6,844 nt of DNA from Syntrophomonadaceae bacterium (lineage in GTDB: Bacteria; Bacillota; Dethiobacteria; DTU022): positions 1-6,844 of the forward strand of contig PWEB01000065.1 of the NCBI GenBank assembly GCA_003553305.1, written 5' to 3'. A model generated the notes under the pieces. The model was not told the DNA's origin. It worked only from the letters and a program-made list of their open reading frames with translations, and made no database searches. Shown here piece by piece: positions 1 to 5,707 of this stretch. The position numbers were made by a program, and so were the translations under genes. Position 1 is the stretch's first letter. Each line of letters opens with the position of its first letter.

Positions 1-36
1 GAACTGGACAAGTACATTGAAAGTATTGTTGAGTAA
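1..36 (+). CDS. C-terminal end of an upstream gene (partial)
   Basis: Frame 1 reads ELDKYIESIVE and ends at a TAA stop (34-36). Only eleven residues are visible, all consistent with a charged amphipathic C-terminal helix. The family cannot be identified. It is called as coding because it is open from the window edge and is followed about 60 bases later by a strong intrinsic terminator, which is what the end of a transcription unit looks like. Confidence 0.5.
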   Translation, partial: ELDKYIESIVE

Positions 37-69
37 GCTAAAAAAAGTTGGTAGGTGAGATAAGGAAAA

Positions 70-87
70 CCTGTCCCCTTGTCCCAC
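70..87. repeat. Short GTCCC-rich motif, possible REP-like fragment
   Basis: The stretch CCTGTCCCCTTGTCCCAC contains TGTCCC twice (72-77 and 80-85), eight bases apart, in an otherwise AT-rich spacer. Similar TGTCCCC/TGTCCCAC strings occur as dispersed intergenic repeats in many Firmicutes, sometimes near Y1-type transposases; that comparison is from memory. No transposase is present here, so this could also be a chance composition. Confidence 0.25.
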
Positions 88-93
88 TTATAT

Positions 94-131
94 AACGGTT
101 GCCCTTAAATTAAAAAGGGCAACCGTTTTTT
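94..131 (+). terminator. Rho-independent terminator with a perfect 13-bp stem
   Basis: AACGGTTGCCCTT (94-106) pairs perfectly with AAGGGCAACCGTT (115-127) around an 8-base AT loop, and is followed by an uninterrupted T run (126-131). This is a textbook intrinsic terminator for the gene ending at base 36. It ends only four bases before the GGAGGGAG ribosome binding site (136-143) of the methyltransferase, so it also forms part of that gene's leader if transcription comes from upstream. Confidence 0.92.
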
Positions 132-150
132 CACCGGAGGGAGAATATCT

Positions 151-789
151 TTGTCTATAATTGTGAAATGTTCATTATGCTCAGCTCCTACAGATTTTTT
201 TCATCTTTTCAGGGAGAAGCGCTATTACCAGTGCATTAACTGCCAATCAGTAATGATGGATCCGGATATGCACCTTTCACCGGAAGATGAAAAAAAACGT
301 TATGAACAACATAACAATGACGTTAATGATCCTGGTTACCAGCGTTTTGTGCAGCCCCTGGTAGATAAAATTCAAGAAACTTATAGTCCTAAAGCTATTG
401 GCCTTGATTACGGAGCCGGAGAAGGGCCGGTTGTAACAAAACTACTCAGTGAAAAGGGTTATTTTCTTGAACTATACGATCCTTATTTTTGGCACAACCA
501 GGCAGCTTTAACAAAAAAATATGATTTTATAGTCTGCTGTGAAGTGATCGAACATTTTAGCATGCCATTTAAAGAGTTTAAGTTGTTAAACTCTTTATTA
601 AAGCCAAAGGGATCAATATACTGCATGACTGAAATACTTTATGATTATATCGATTTTGGTCAATGGTATTATGTTAAAGATCCTACTCATATATTCTTCT
701 ACCACCCTAAGGCCCTGGAATGGATTAAAGAAAACTTCAAATTTACTTATCTTTCGAACGAAGGTCGATTAATTCATCTAAATAAATAA
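151..789 (+). CDS. Zinc-ribbon class I SAM-dependent methyltransferase
   Basis: A 212-residue soluble protein. The N-terminus carries a CxxC...CxxC pair (Cys7, Cys10, Cys28, Cys31) typical of a small zinc ribbon, then a linker rich in charged residues. The methyltransferase core (about 80-200) shows the SAM-binding glycine motif LDYGAGEG (85-92), an acidic residue at the end of strand 2 (ELYDP, 107-111), and the EVIEHF motif (131-136) of the Methyltransf_23-like class I fold; HIFFYHPKALEWI (180-192) is also usual for that group. The substrate cannot be told from sequence. The TTG start is supported by GGAGGGAG seven bases upstream and by the zinc ribbon starting right after it; there is no better ATG. 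It appears monocistronic: a terminator precedes it and a 147-base gap follows. Family assignment is firm, specificity unknown. Confidence 0.85.
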   Translation: MSIIVKCSLCSAPTDFFHLFREKRYYQCINCQSVMMDPDMHLSPEDEKKRYEQHNNDVNDPGYQRFVQPLVDKIQETYSPKAIGLDYGAGEGPVVTKLLSEKGYFLELYDPYFWHNQAALTKKYDFIVCCEVIEHFSMPFKEFKLLNSLLKPKGSIYCMTEILYDYIDFGQWYYVKDPTHIFFYHPKALEWIKENFKFTYLSNEGRLIHLNK

Positions 790-876
790 GTAAAAGCTTT
801 ATTATATTAACTCTTTGCCGATACTCATAATAGGAGAGGTTAATTGTTGTTAAGCGATATTCTATTATTCTTTTTT

Positions 877-895
877 CATGTTTGTTGCAAGCATG
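877..895 (+). promoter_or_regulatory. Hairpin in the leader of the histidine kinase gene
   Basis: CATGTTTG (877-884) can pair with CAAGCATG (888-895) across a 3-base loop, giving eight pairs of which one is G-U. It lies 28 bases before the kinase ribosome binding site. The T run lies before the stem, not after it, so it is not an intrinsic terminator on this strand. It may be an operator or an RNA element; no function can be assigned. Confidence 0.3.
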
Positions 896-910
896 GGAAG
901 ATATATTACC

Positions 911-922
911 GCTAATGTTAGC
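911..922. promoter_or_regulatory. Small palindrome abutting the kinase ribosome binding site
   Basis: GCTAA-TG-TTAGC forms a 12-base inverted repeat ending one base before the AGGAAGGG ribosome binding site (923-930). The 2-base centre makes an RNA hairpin unlikely in full, so a protein-binding palindrome is the likelier reading if it is functional. Short enough to be chance. Confidence 0.2.
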
Positions 923-936
923 AGGAAGGGAAAAAT

Positions 937-2415
937 ATGCAAAAGCTTCGCATAATTATTGTAGAAGATTCCGAAGATGATACTATGCTAATGCTCCACG
1001 AATTGCAACAGGCCGGTTATAAGAGTGATTATATCAGGGTTCAAACTGCTGGAGCTTTTAAAGATGCTTTGCATAATGGACCTTGGGATCTGATCATATC
1101 TGATCATGCCCTGCCCAACTTTGGTGCCCCAGAAGCGTTGGATATACTTAATAAAAGTAATAATGATTGCCCATTCATTATAGTCTCAAATGCCATTGGA
1201 GAAGATGTAGCTGTGCCAGCTATGAAGGCAGGAGCACATGACTATATAATTAAGAACAACCTGACCCGTTTTATTCCAGTTATTGAACGGGCTCTTCAAG
1301 ACTCAGAAGCCAGGAATGACCGCAAAAAAGTGAAGCGAGCGTTAAGGGAAAGTGAAGAACGTTTTCGTCGTCTGGCGGAAAATGCCCAGGACTTGATTTA
1401 CCGGTTTAGCCTGGTTCCGGAAAGACGTTTTGAGTATGTCAGTCCTTCTGCTAGGGAGTTAATTGGTTATACCCCTGAAGAGCACTACGCCAACCCCAAA
1501 TTAATCTGTGAAATAGTTCATCCTGAAGACAGTGATCTGCTTAAAGATCTTTTTCTGGGCAAGGTTGAGTTGTCTCAGCCCTTAACCTTGCGCTGGTATC
1601 ATAAAGACGGCTCTATTATCTGGTTCGAGCATCGTAATGTTCCTATCTATGATGAAGAGGGGATCCTCATAGCTATTGAAGGGATTGCCCGTGATATTAC
1701 CGAGCGTGTTTTAAATGAACAGCAGCTTAAGACTAACCATGCTCAGATTGAAGCATTATCAAACCGCATTCTCAATGCAATGGAAGATGAAAGATCACGT
1801 TTGGCCAGAGAATTGCACGATGAACTCGGGCAAGCGCTTACTGCAGTTAAACTTGACATACAATTGCTTGGTGATCAAGTCCCTGCTACCCAGGCACTAA
1901 ATCAACGACTTAACCAAACCATTGAACTGGTTGACTATACGATCAATTTGGTGCGCCGTCAGTCAATATCACTGCGCCCGCCTGCTCTGGACGATATGGG
2001 ACTGCTACCGGCTATAGATGAAATGGTTCGTGGTTTTATGAACCGAACCGGCATAGACACAATTGTTCAGTCCAGTGGTTTTTCGAAGCGGTTACCCAGA
2101 CCGGTTGAAACTGCGCTTTATCGTTGTGTTCAGGAATCACTGACTAACATAGCCCGCCATGCTCAGGCAAAAAAAGCGAAGGTCAGTTTGAAACGTGAAA
2201 ATGGTTTGTTGTCAATCAGTATTAATGATGATGGTGTTGGATTTGACCCCGAGGAACAGAAAATATCTGCTGCCAGCATCGGATTGACCGGCATGCAGGA
2301 GAGAATTAAACTTTTAGCGGGTGAATTTACAATTGAGTCTTCAATAGGCCATGGAACCACGGTGGTCATTAAAGTTCCCTGGAAAAATTGGCCTGGTGAG
2401 GGGAAGAAGCTATGA
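937..2415 (+). CDS. Soluble histidine kinase with N-terminal receiver (REC-PAS-HisKA_3-HATPase)
   Basis: A 492-residue cytoplasmic sensor kinase; no membrane segment is visible. Domains in order: receiver (about 4-122) with acidic pocket E10/D11, phospho-acceptor D56 in ISDHALP, switch serine S84 and K106; a charged linker helix (125-145); a PAS_3-type domain (about 148-257) ending in the usual DITER; a HisKA_3 dimerisation helix with phospho-histidine H294 in RELHDELGQ; and a HATPase_c domain with N-box N404, DDGVGFDP (431-438) and GHGT (471-474). All catalytic motifs are intact. HisKA_3 kinases (NarX/DegS type) pair with LuxR-type regulators, and exactly such a gene overlaps its stop. The receiver suggests it is itself the target of another kinase, while PAS adds a small-molecule, redox or protein input. 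Start ATG has AGGAAGGG six bases upstream. The signal is unknown. Confidence 0.93.
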   Translation: MQKLRIIIVEDSEDDTMLMLHELQQAGYKSDYIRVQTAGAFKDALHNGPWDLIISDHALPNFGAPEALDILNKSNNDCPFIIVSNAIGEDVAVPAMKAGAHDYIIKNNLTRFIPVIERALQDSEARNDRKKVKRALRESEERFRRLAENAQDLIYRFSLVPERRFEYVSPSARELIGYTPEEHYANPKLICEIVHPEDSDLLKDLFLGKVELSQPLTLRWYHKDGSIIWFEHRNVPIYDEEGILIAIEGIARDITERVLNEQQLKTNHAQIEALSNRILNAMEDERSRLARELHDELGQALTAVKLDIQLLGDQVPATQALNQRLNQTIELVDYTINLVRRQSISLRPPALDDMGLLPAIDEMVRGFMNRTGIDTIVQSSGFSKRLPRPVETALYRCVQESLTNIARHAQAKKAKVSLKRENGLLSISINDDGVGFDPEEQKISAASIGLTGMQERIKLLAGEFTIESSIGHGTTVVIKVPWKNWPGEGKKL

Positions 2416-3059
2416 AAGTAATCCTTGCAGATGATCATACCATAGTCCTCCAAGGACTTAGATCCCTATTAGAATCAAAGACAGCGGTTAATGTGGTCGG
2501 AGAAGCCTCTGATGGCAGGGAAGCATTAGCGCTGACAGAGAAACTTAAGCCGGATCTGGTGATTATGGACATTGCCATGCCCGGACTAAATGGGTTGGAA
2601 GCGCTACAACAATTGCAAACAGCACATCCTCTGGTCAAAGTAATTATACTTTCCATGCATGTCGAAGAAAACTATGTAGGCAGGGCTCTGCGCAGCGGTG
2701 CTTCCGGATTTGTTTATAAAGGTTCTGCGTTTGATGATCTGGAACTTGCTCTGAAAGCAGTAACTCATGGTGAGGTATTTCTTAGTTCAAAAGTTTCCCA
2801 GGTATTGGTCAATGGGTTTTTAAAAACTTCTTCCGAACCGCAAAAAGATCAAAAAATGCTTGAGGTCTTATCAGCCAGGGAACGGGAAATAATGCAGCTT
2901 TTTGCTGAAGGGAAAAACCGGGCTGGAATTGCGGAAATTCTATCTATAAGCGTAAAAACAGTAGATCGACACAAGGAAAATGTGAAGGATAAATTGCTTT
3001 TAAAGAAAGATGAAGAGATTTATAATATGGCTAAAATGTTTGGTCTTGCCAATCATTAG
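2412..3059 (+). CDS. NarL/DegU-type response regulator (REC + LuxR HTH)
   Basis: A 215-residue DNA-binding response regulator. The receiver (about 1-118) has the acidic pair D7/D8, phospho-acceptor D53 in IMDIAMPG, switch serine S81 and conserved K103. After a short linker, a LuxR-type helix-turn-helix (about 152-208) begins LSAREREIMQLFAEGK and contains the recognition-helix stretch SVKTVDRHKENV. The usual N-K/R-E-I-A of this motif is replaced by R-A-G-I-A (170-174), a mild divergence. The ATG overlaps the kinase TGA as ATGA, a hallmark of translational coupling and cognate pairing; GAGGGGAAG ahead of it inside the kinase gene serves as ribosome binding site. Phosphorylation by the adjacent HisKA_3 kinase is the expected mechanism. 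Target genes cannot be read from this window. Confidence 0.94.
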   Translation: MKVILADDHTIVLQGLRSLLESKTAVNVVGEASDGREALALTEKLKPDLVIMDIAMPGLNGLEALQQLQTAHPLVKVIILSMHVEENYVGRALRSGASGFVYKGSAFDDLELALKAVTHGEVFLSSKVSQVLVNGFLKTSSEPQKDQKMLEVLSAREREIMQLFAEGKNRAGIAEILSISVKTVDRHKENVKDKLLLKKDEEIYNMAKMFGLANH

Positions 3060-3091
3060 CATTCTATTGGGATAGTTGCCTCCAAGATTAA

Positions 3092-3320
3092 TATTGGATA
3101 AACGATTTTTATCCTATGATTATTATGTATCAGTTTAGACCTGATCCAAAGGGCTAAGATCTTACAGTTTTGAAGATCCCGATGGGCTGAAACTATTTGT
3201 AAAAATGATTAGTGTTTGTGAACAGGAAGGTTCAGGTTTTGTTCCTTGAAGCTTAAAGACGAGTTTGGAGAATTGTCTCGGGGGCTGAAAGATAGCAGGA
3301 GTTGTATTGAATTGCATTGA
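3092..3320 (+). pseudogene. Decayed Cache-domain chemoreceptor remnant
   Basis: Frame 2 from 3092 reads YWINDFYPMIIMYQFRPDPK, G, an in-frame TAA (3155-3157), then DLTV. A one-base shift at 3169 moves to frame 1, which continues FEDPDGLKLFVKMISVCEQE (from 3169) and GSGFV before a TGA (3247). Placed end to end these match the course of a Cache sensor domain: a Y-W-I-N-D start, an M-I-M-H-P-like segment, G-x-DL, a DPDG-K-LF stretch, and G-x-GFV. The residue pattern is from family knowledge. Further on, frame 3 (3258-3293) reads DEFGELSRGLKD, like the end of a HAMP domain. The membrane segment and signalling domain are missing, so large internal deletions must have occurred. A methyl-accepting chemotaxis protein is the likeliest parent because an intact CheW follows at once; a Cache-containing kinase or cyclase is possible. 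The Cache part is more certain than the HAMP part. Confidence 0.68.
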
Positions 3321-3335
3321 AAGGAGGCTCATGAT

Positions 3336-3833
3336 ATGGTAGAGATTACCAGGGAAGGCGAAACCCAACTGGTGGTTTTTATGTTAGAGCAGGAAGAGTT
3401 TGCCTGTGATATAAATAATGTCTGTGAAATTCTGAAAATGGTCAGGGTTACTCCCCTGCCGCGTTCCATAGAGTTCATTGAAGGAGTTATTAACCTGCGT
3501 GGCGAGGTAATCCCGGTGATTGATTTACGAAAACGGTTTGGCATTGCAAAAGTTGAGCGCACATCAGAAAGCAGAATAATAATTATTGAGGTTGATAGCA
3601 AGATGGTCGGTCTGATTGTAGACTCAGTCAGCGAAGTCGCGCGGCTTTCAAACAACCAGATCCAGGATGCCCCCGACCAGGTAGCCGGTGAGCAGACTAA
3701 CCTGATTATGGGTGTAGGCAAAATTGAAAAAAGAATGCTGATCATCTTAAATATTGAACGTATTCTCTCCGATGAGGAACAGCACTTGCTTGAGGAAGTT
3801 TCCCGGGCCGGTCGTGAATTTGTAGAACAATAA
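3336..3833 (+). CDS. cheW: CheW-like chemotaxis coupling protein
   Basis: A 165-residue single CheW domain (about 10-148), the usual length for a stand-alone coupling protein. CheW bridges chemoreceptors and the kinase CheA at the cytoplasmic face of the membrane array. Diagnostic stretches are QLVVFMLEQEEFACDI (11-26), the conserved EGVINLRGEVIPVIDLRKRF (49-68), and GLIVDSVSEV (92-101). Start ATG has AAGGAGG (3321-3327) eight bases upstream; a closer ATG at 3331 is out of frame and stops after three codons. No cheA or intact receptor is in the window. The gene directly follows a chemoreceptor relic, suggesting a former receptor-cheW pair. The reading frame is fully intact, so it may still serve receptors encoded elsewhere. 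A weak terminator follows. Confidence 0.93.
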   Translation: MVEITREGETQLVVFMLEQEEFACDINNVCEILKMVRVTPLPRSIEFIEGVINLRGEVIPVIDLRKRFGIAKVERTSESRIIIIEVDSKMVGLIVDSVSEVARLSNNQIQDAPDQVAGEQTNLIMGVGKIEKRMLIILNIERILSDEEQHLLEEVSRAGREFVEQ

Positions 3834-3844
3834 TTATTTATAAC

Positions 3845-3879
3845 AGGGATGAGATGAAATATTTCCGGTCCCTTTTTTT
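3845..3879 (+). terminator. Probable weak terminator after cheW
   Basis: AGGGA (3845-3849) pairs with TCCCT (3869-3873), extended by a T-G wobble, with an inner GAAATATTTC palindrome (3856-3865) that may stack as a second helix. Seven T residues follow (3873-3879). The stem is short and interrupted, so termination may be partial, but position 12 bases after the cheW stop and the T run fit. Confidence 0.5.
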
Positions 3880-3918
3880 ACTGGTTGTTTATTTCCGTGA
3901 TTTTTCAATTTACCACTC

Positions 3919-3947
3919 TTGGCTTTTGTGATCAGATAATGTATGAT
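3919..3947 (+). promoter_or_regulatory. Candidate sigma-A promoter for the GGDEF/HD-GYP gene
   Basis: TTGGCT (3919-3924) and TATGAT (3942-3947) are separated by exactly 17 bases, a good match to the vegetative -35/-10 consensus. It lies after the cheW terminator and about 100 bases before the start at 4050, leaving a leader of roughly 95 bases. This argues that the cyclic-di-GMP gene is transcribed separately from cheW. Confidence 0.42.
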
Positions 3948-4049
3948 GTTTAAGAAGAAGCCATTTATAACCATTTTGCCAGGCTCATTCTGATCATAGG
4001 TATTGATTATAAGTTGACATTTAGAATGGAATTAAGGGGGGAGGCGCGC

Positions 4050-5471
4050 ATGGCCCTTCTAAGGGTAATTATAGTTGAAGATTCTGAAGATGATTTGCTG
4101 TTATTGTTGCGGGCATTGAAAAAAGGTGGGTATGAGTTGATTTACACCCGGGTTGAAACCAGGGAAGGTTTGCATGATGCTTTGCAGGATCCGAGATGGC
4201 AAATTGTTATATCAGACCATGCTATGCCTAATTTCAGCGCGCCTGAAGCTTTAGAAGTGCTAAAAGAAAACGGTCGTGATCTACCTTTTTTTATAGTTTC
4301 AGGTACTATTGGGGAAGAGGTTGCTGTTACAGCAATGAGAGCAGGAGCCCATGATTATATCATGAAAGATAATCTTGCACGGCTTGCTCCGGCTGTTGAG
4401 CGTGAGCTGCGTGAAGCTGTAATACGTGAACAACACAAAAGCGATCAGCAGCAACTTGAATTTCTAATGCTGCACGATCAACTGACCGGCCTTTATAACC
4501 GGGTTTACTTTGAAAATGAGATCAAGAGATTAGAGGGTGGTCACGCAAATCCGGTGATTCTTCTTTCTGCCGATCTAGATGGTCTGAAATTGATTAATGA
4601 TACAGTGGGGCAAAAAGAAGGAGACCATATTCTTAATATCTGTGCGGATTTATTGCAAAAACCTTTATGGAAAGATGATATCCTGGCCAGGGTTGGCGGA
4701 GATGAGTTTGTGGCTATTATGCCTCGAGCTGTTGGTCGTTCAGGTGAAGAAGTAGTGAGCGCTATACTGGCTGAAGTAGATAACTACAATAGTAATAATG
4801 ATAATATACCAATCAGCATATCGCTAGGTTATTCGGTAAGTGATGATTCGCCAGATGATCTGGAAGAGGTTTTAAAAAAAGCAAACAATAATATGCTCCT
4901 GGATAAGCAAAAGCGTAGTAAAAGCGCACGAAACCAGGTGGTTAGAGCTTTACTGGCAGCTTTGTCTGAGCGTGATTACATTTCCAGTGGACATGCTGAC
5001 AGGCTTGAAGAGCTTTGTGTGATGATGGGAAAAAAGGTTGGATTGGATCAGCACCGTATTACGGATCTATCTTTGGTTGCCCAGGTTCATGATCTTGGCA
5101 AAGTCGGTATTCCCGATTACATACTATTTAAAAAGGGAGGATTGACGGATCAAGAATGGCAGATCATGCGTCAACATCCTGAAAAAGGTTATCGTATTGC
5201 CCAGGCATCACCGGATCTTGCCCATGTTGCTTATTTGATCCTGCGGCACCATGAAAGATGGGATGGAACCGGTTATCCTCTGGGATTAAAAGGCAGTGAT
5301 ATTCCATTGGAGTGCCGGATATTATCTATCATAGATTCTTACGATGCTATGACTAACGATCGTCCGTACCGTATAGCGAAGATTAAAGAAGAAGCTCTCG
5401 AAGAACTGAAAAATTGTGCCGGAACTCAATTCGATCCTGAGCTGGTTGAATTATTTTTAAAAATTGTTTGA
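4050..5471 (+). CDS. REC-GGDEF-HD-GYP cyclic-di-GMP enzyme
   Basis: A 473-residue soluble protein with both a cyclic-di-GMP synthase and hydrolase domain. The receiver (about 4-122) has E10/D11, phospho-acceptor D56, S84 and K106. The GGDEF domain (about 138-292) has DQLTGLYNR (143-151), metal-binding D175, the LKLIND stretch and an intact GGDEF (216-220). The inhibitory RxxD site reads W207-K-D-D210, so the arginine is lost. The HD-GYP domain (about 298-473) shows GHADR (314-318), HDLGKVGIPD (348-357), HPEKG, HHERWDGTGYP (400-410) and DSYDAM, with every signature histidine present. ATG 4050 is preferred to an in-frame TTG at 4014: AAGGGGGGAGG (4034-4044) lies just upstream of the ATG, and from there the protein aligns from residue 1 with the kinase receiver. 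The receiver probably sets the balance of synthesis and breakdown; the net direction is not predictable. Confidence 0.93.
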   Translation: MALLRVIIVEDSEDDLLLLLRALKKGGYELIYTRVETREGLHDALQDPRWQIVISDHAMPNFSAPEALEVLKENGRDLPFFIVSGTIGEEVAVTAMRAGAHDYIMKDNLARLAPAVERELREAVIREQHKSDQQQLEFLMLHDQLTGLYNRVYFENEIKRLEGGHANPVILLSADLDGLKLINDTVGQKEGDHILNICADLLQKPLWKDDILARVGGDEFVAIMPRAVGRSGEEVVSAILAEVDNYNSNNDNIPISISLGYSVSDDSPDDLEEVLKKANNNMLLDKQKRSKSARNQVVRALLAALSERDYISSGHADRLEELCVMMGKKVGLDQHRITDLSLVAQVHDLGKVGIPDYILFKKGGLTDQEWQIMRQHPEKGYRIAQASPDLAHVAYLILRHHERWDGTGYPLGLKGSDIPLECRILSIIDSYDAMTNDRPYRIAKIKEEALEELKNCAGTQFDPELVELFLKIV

Positions 5472-5492
5472 TCAAGATTTTTACTCTACAAC

Positions 5493-5521
5493 TTGTCCGT
5501 TTGATTGAAAAGAACTATAAT
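5493..5521 (+). promoter_or_regulatory. Sigma-A promoter of the selenocysteine tRNA gene
   Basis: TTGTCC (5493-5498) and a perfect TATAAT (5516-5521) are spaced by 17 bases. Transcription would start near 5528, about 50 bases before the mature tRNA end, giving a short 5' leader for RNase P removal. It is the best promoter match in the window and lies in the only gap in front of the tRNA. Confidence 0.65.
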
Positions 5522-5578
5522 ATTGCATGGGCGTTTTAAGAAAGATAAACTGTAGATTTCAGTTTTATCCAATTTTAC

Positions 5579-5672
5579 GGGAGTAGTTAGCGGCCTGGTG
5601 GCGCTCCTGGACTTCAAATCCAGTGGCAGGGCAGCCCTCTGCGGTGGGTTCGATTCCCATCTACTCCCGCCA
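5579..5672 (+). tRNA. selC: Selenocysteine tRNA, anticodon TCA (UGA-reading)
   Basis: The acceptor stem has eight pairs, GGGAGTAG (5579-5586) with CTACTCCC (5661-5668), followed by G discriminator and encoded CCA (5670-5672). The anticodon arm is CTGGA-CTTCAAA-TCCAG (5607-5623) with TCA at 5614-5616. A long variable arm (about 5624-5643) forms a GCAGGG-type stem, and the five-pair T arm carries TTCGATT (5649-5655). The 8+5 acceptor/T helix, 94-base length and long extra arm are diagnostic of bacterial tRNA-Sec. In the D arm a CC-TGGT-GG loop region closes an AGCG/CGCT stem, with G5593 apparently unpaired. The tRNA is charged with serine and converted to selenocysteine by SelA, then delivered by SelB at UGA codons with a SECIS element. 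Neither selA nor selB is in the window. Confidence 0.97.
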
Positions 5673-5707
5673 TTTCTGTGTTTTTATTATTCTAGACTGG
5701 ATGTTTT

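Noticed and set aside
2413..2415. Possible selenocysteine reading of the kinase TGA, given selC in the same window
   Set aside because: The HATPase domain is complete before it, and the TGA is embedded in a standard ATGA overlap with the next gene; no cysteine-like catalytic position is expected there.
3096..3114. 7-bp hairpin GGATAAA-CGATT-TTTATCC as terminator of the response regulator
   Set aside because: It has no T run after the stem and falls inside the Cache-domain remnant, so coding ancestry explains the sequence better.
3061..3335. Cyclic-di-GMP riboswitch upstream of cheW
   Set aside because: I looked for the conserved GEMM-type core because of the nearby GGDEF gene but found no matching stretch; the region is better explained by the receptor remnant.
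3854..3931. 25-codon hydrophobic ORF after cheW
   Set aside because: Only a poor ribosome binding site, it overlaps the probable terminator, and its hydrophobic residues come from the T run.
4014..4019. Perfect TTGACA as a -35 box
   Set aside because: No -10-like hexamer lies 16-18 bases downstream; that position is the purine-rich ribosome binding site.
4014..4049. Longer N-terminus of the GGDEF/HD-GYP protein from TTG 4014
   Set aside because: The strong ribosome binding site (4034-4044) lies inside this extension and points to ATG 4050, and the receiver aligns with its paralogue from residue 1 at that ATG.
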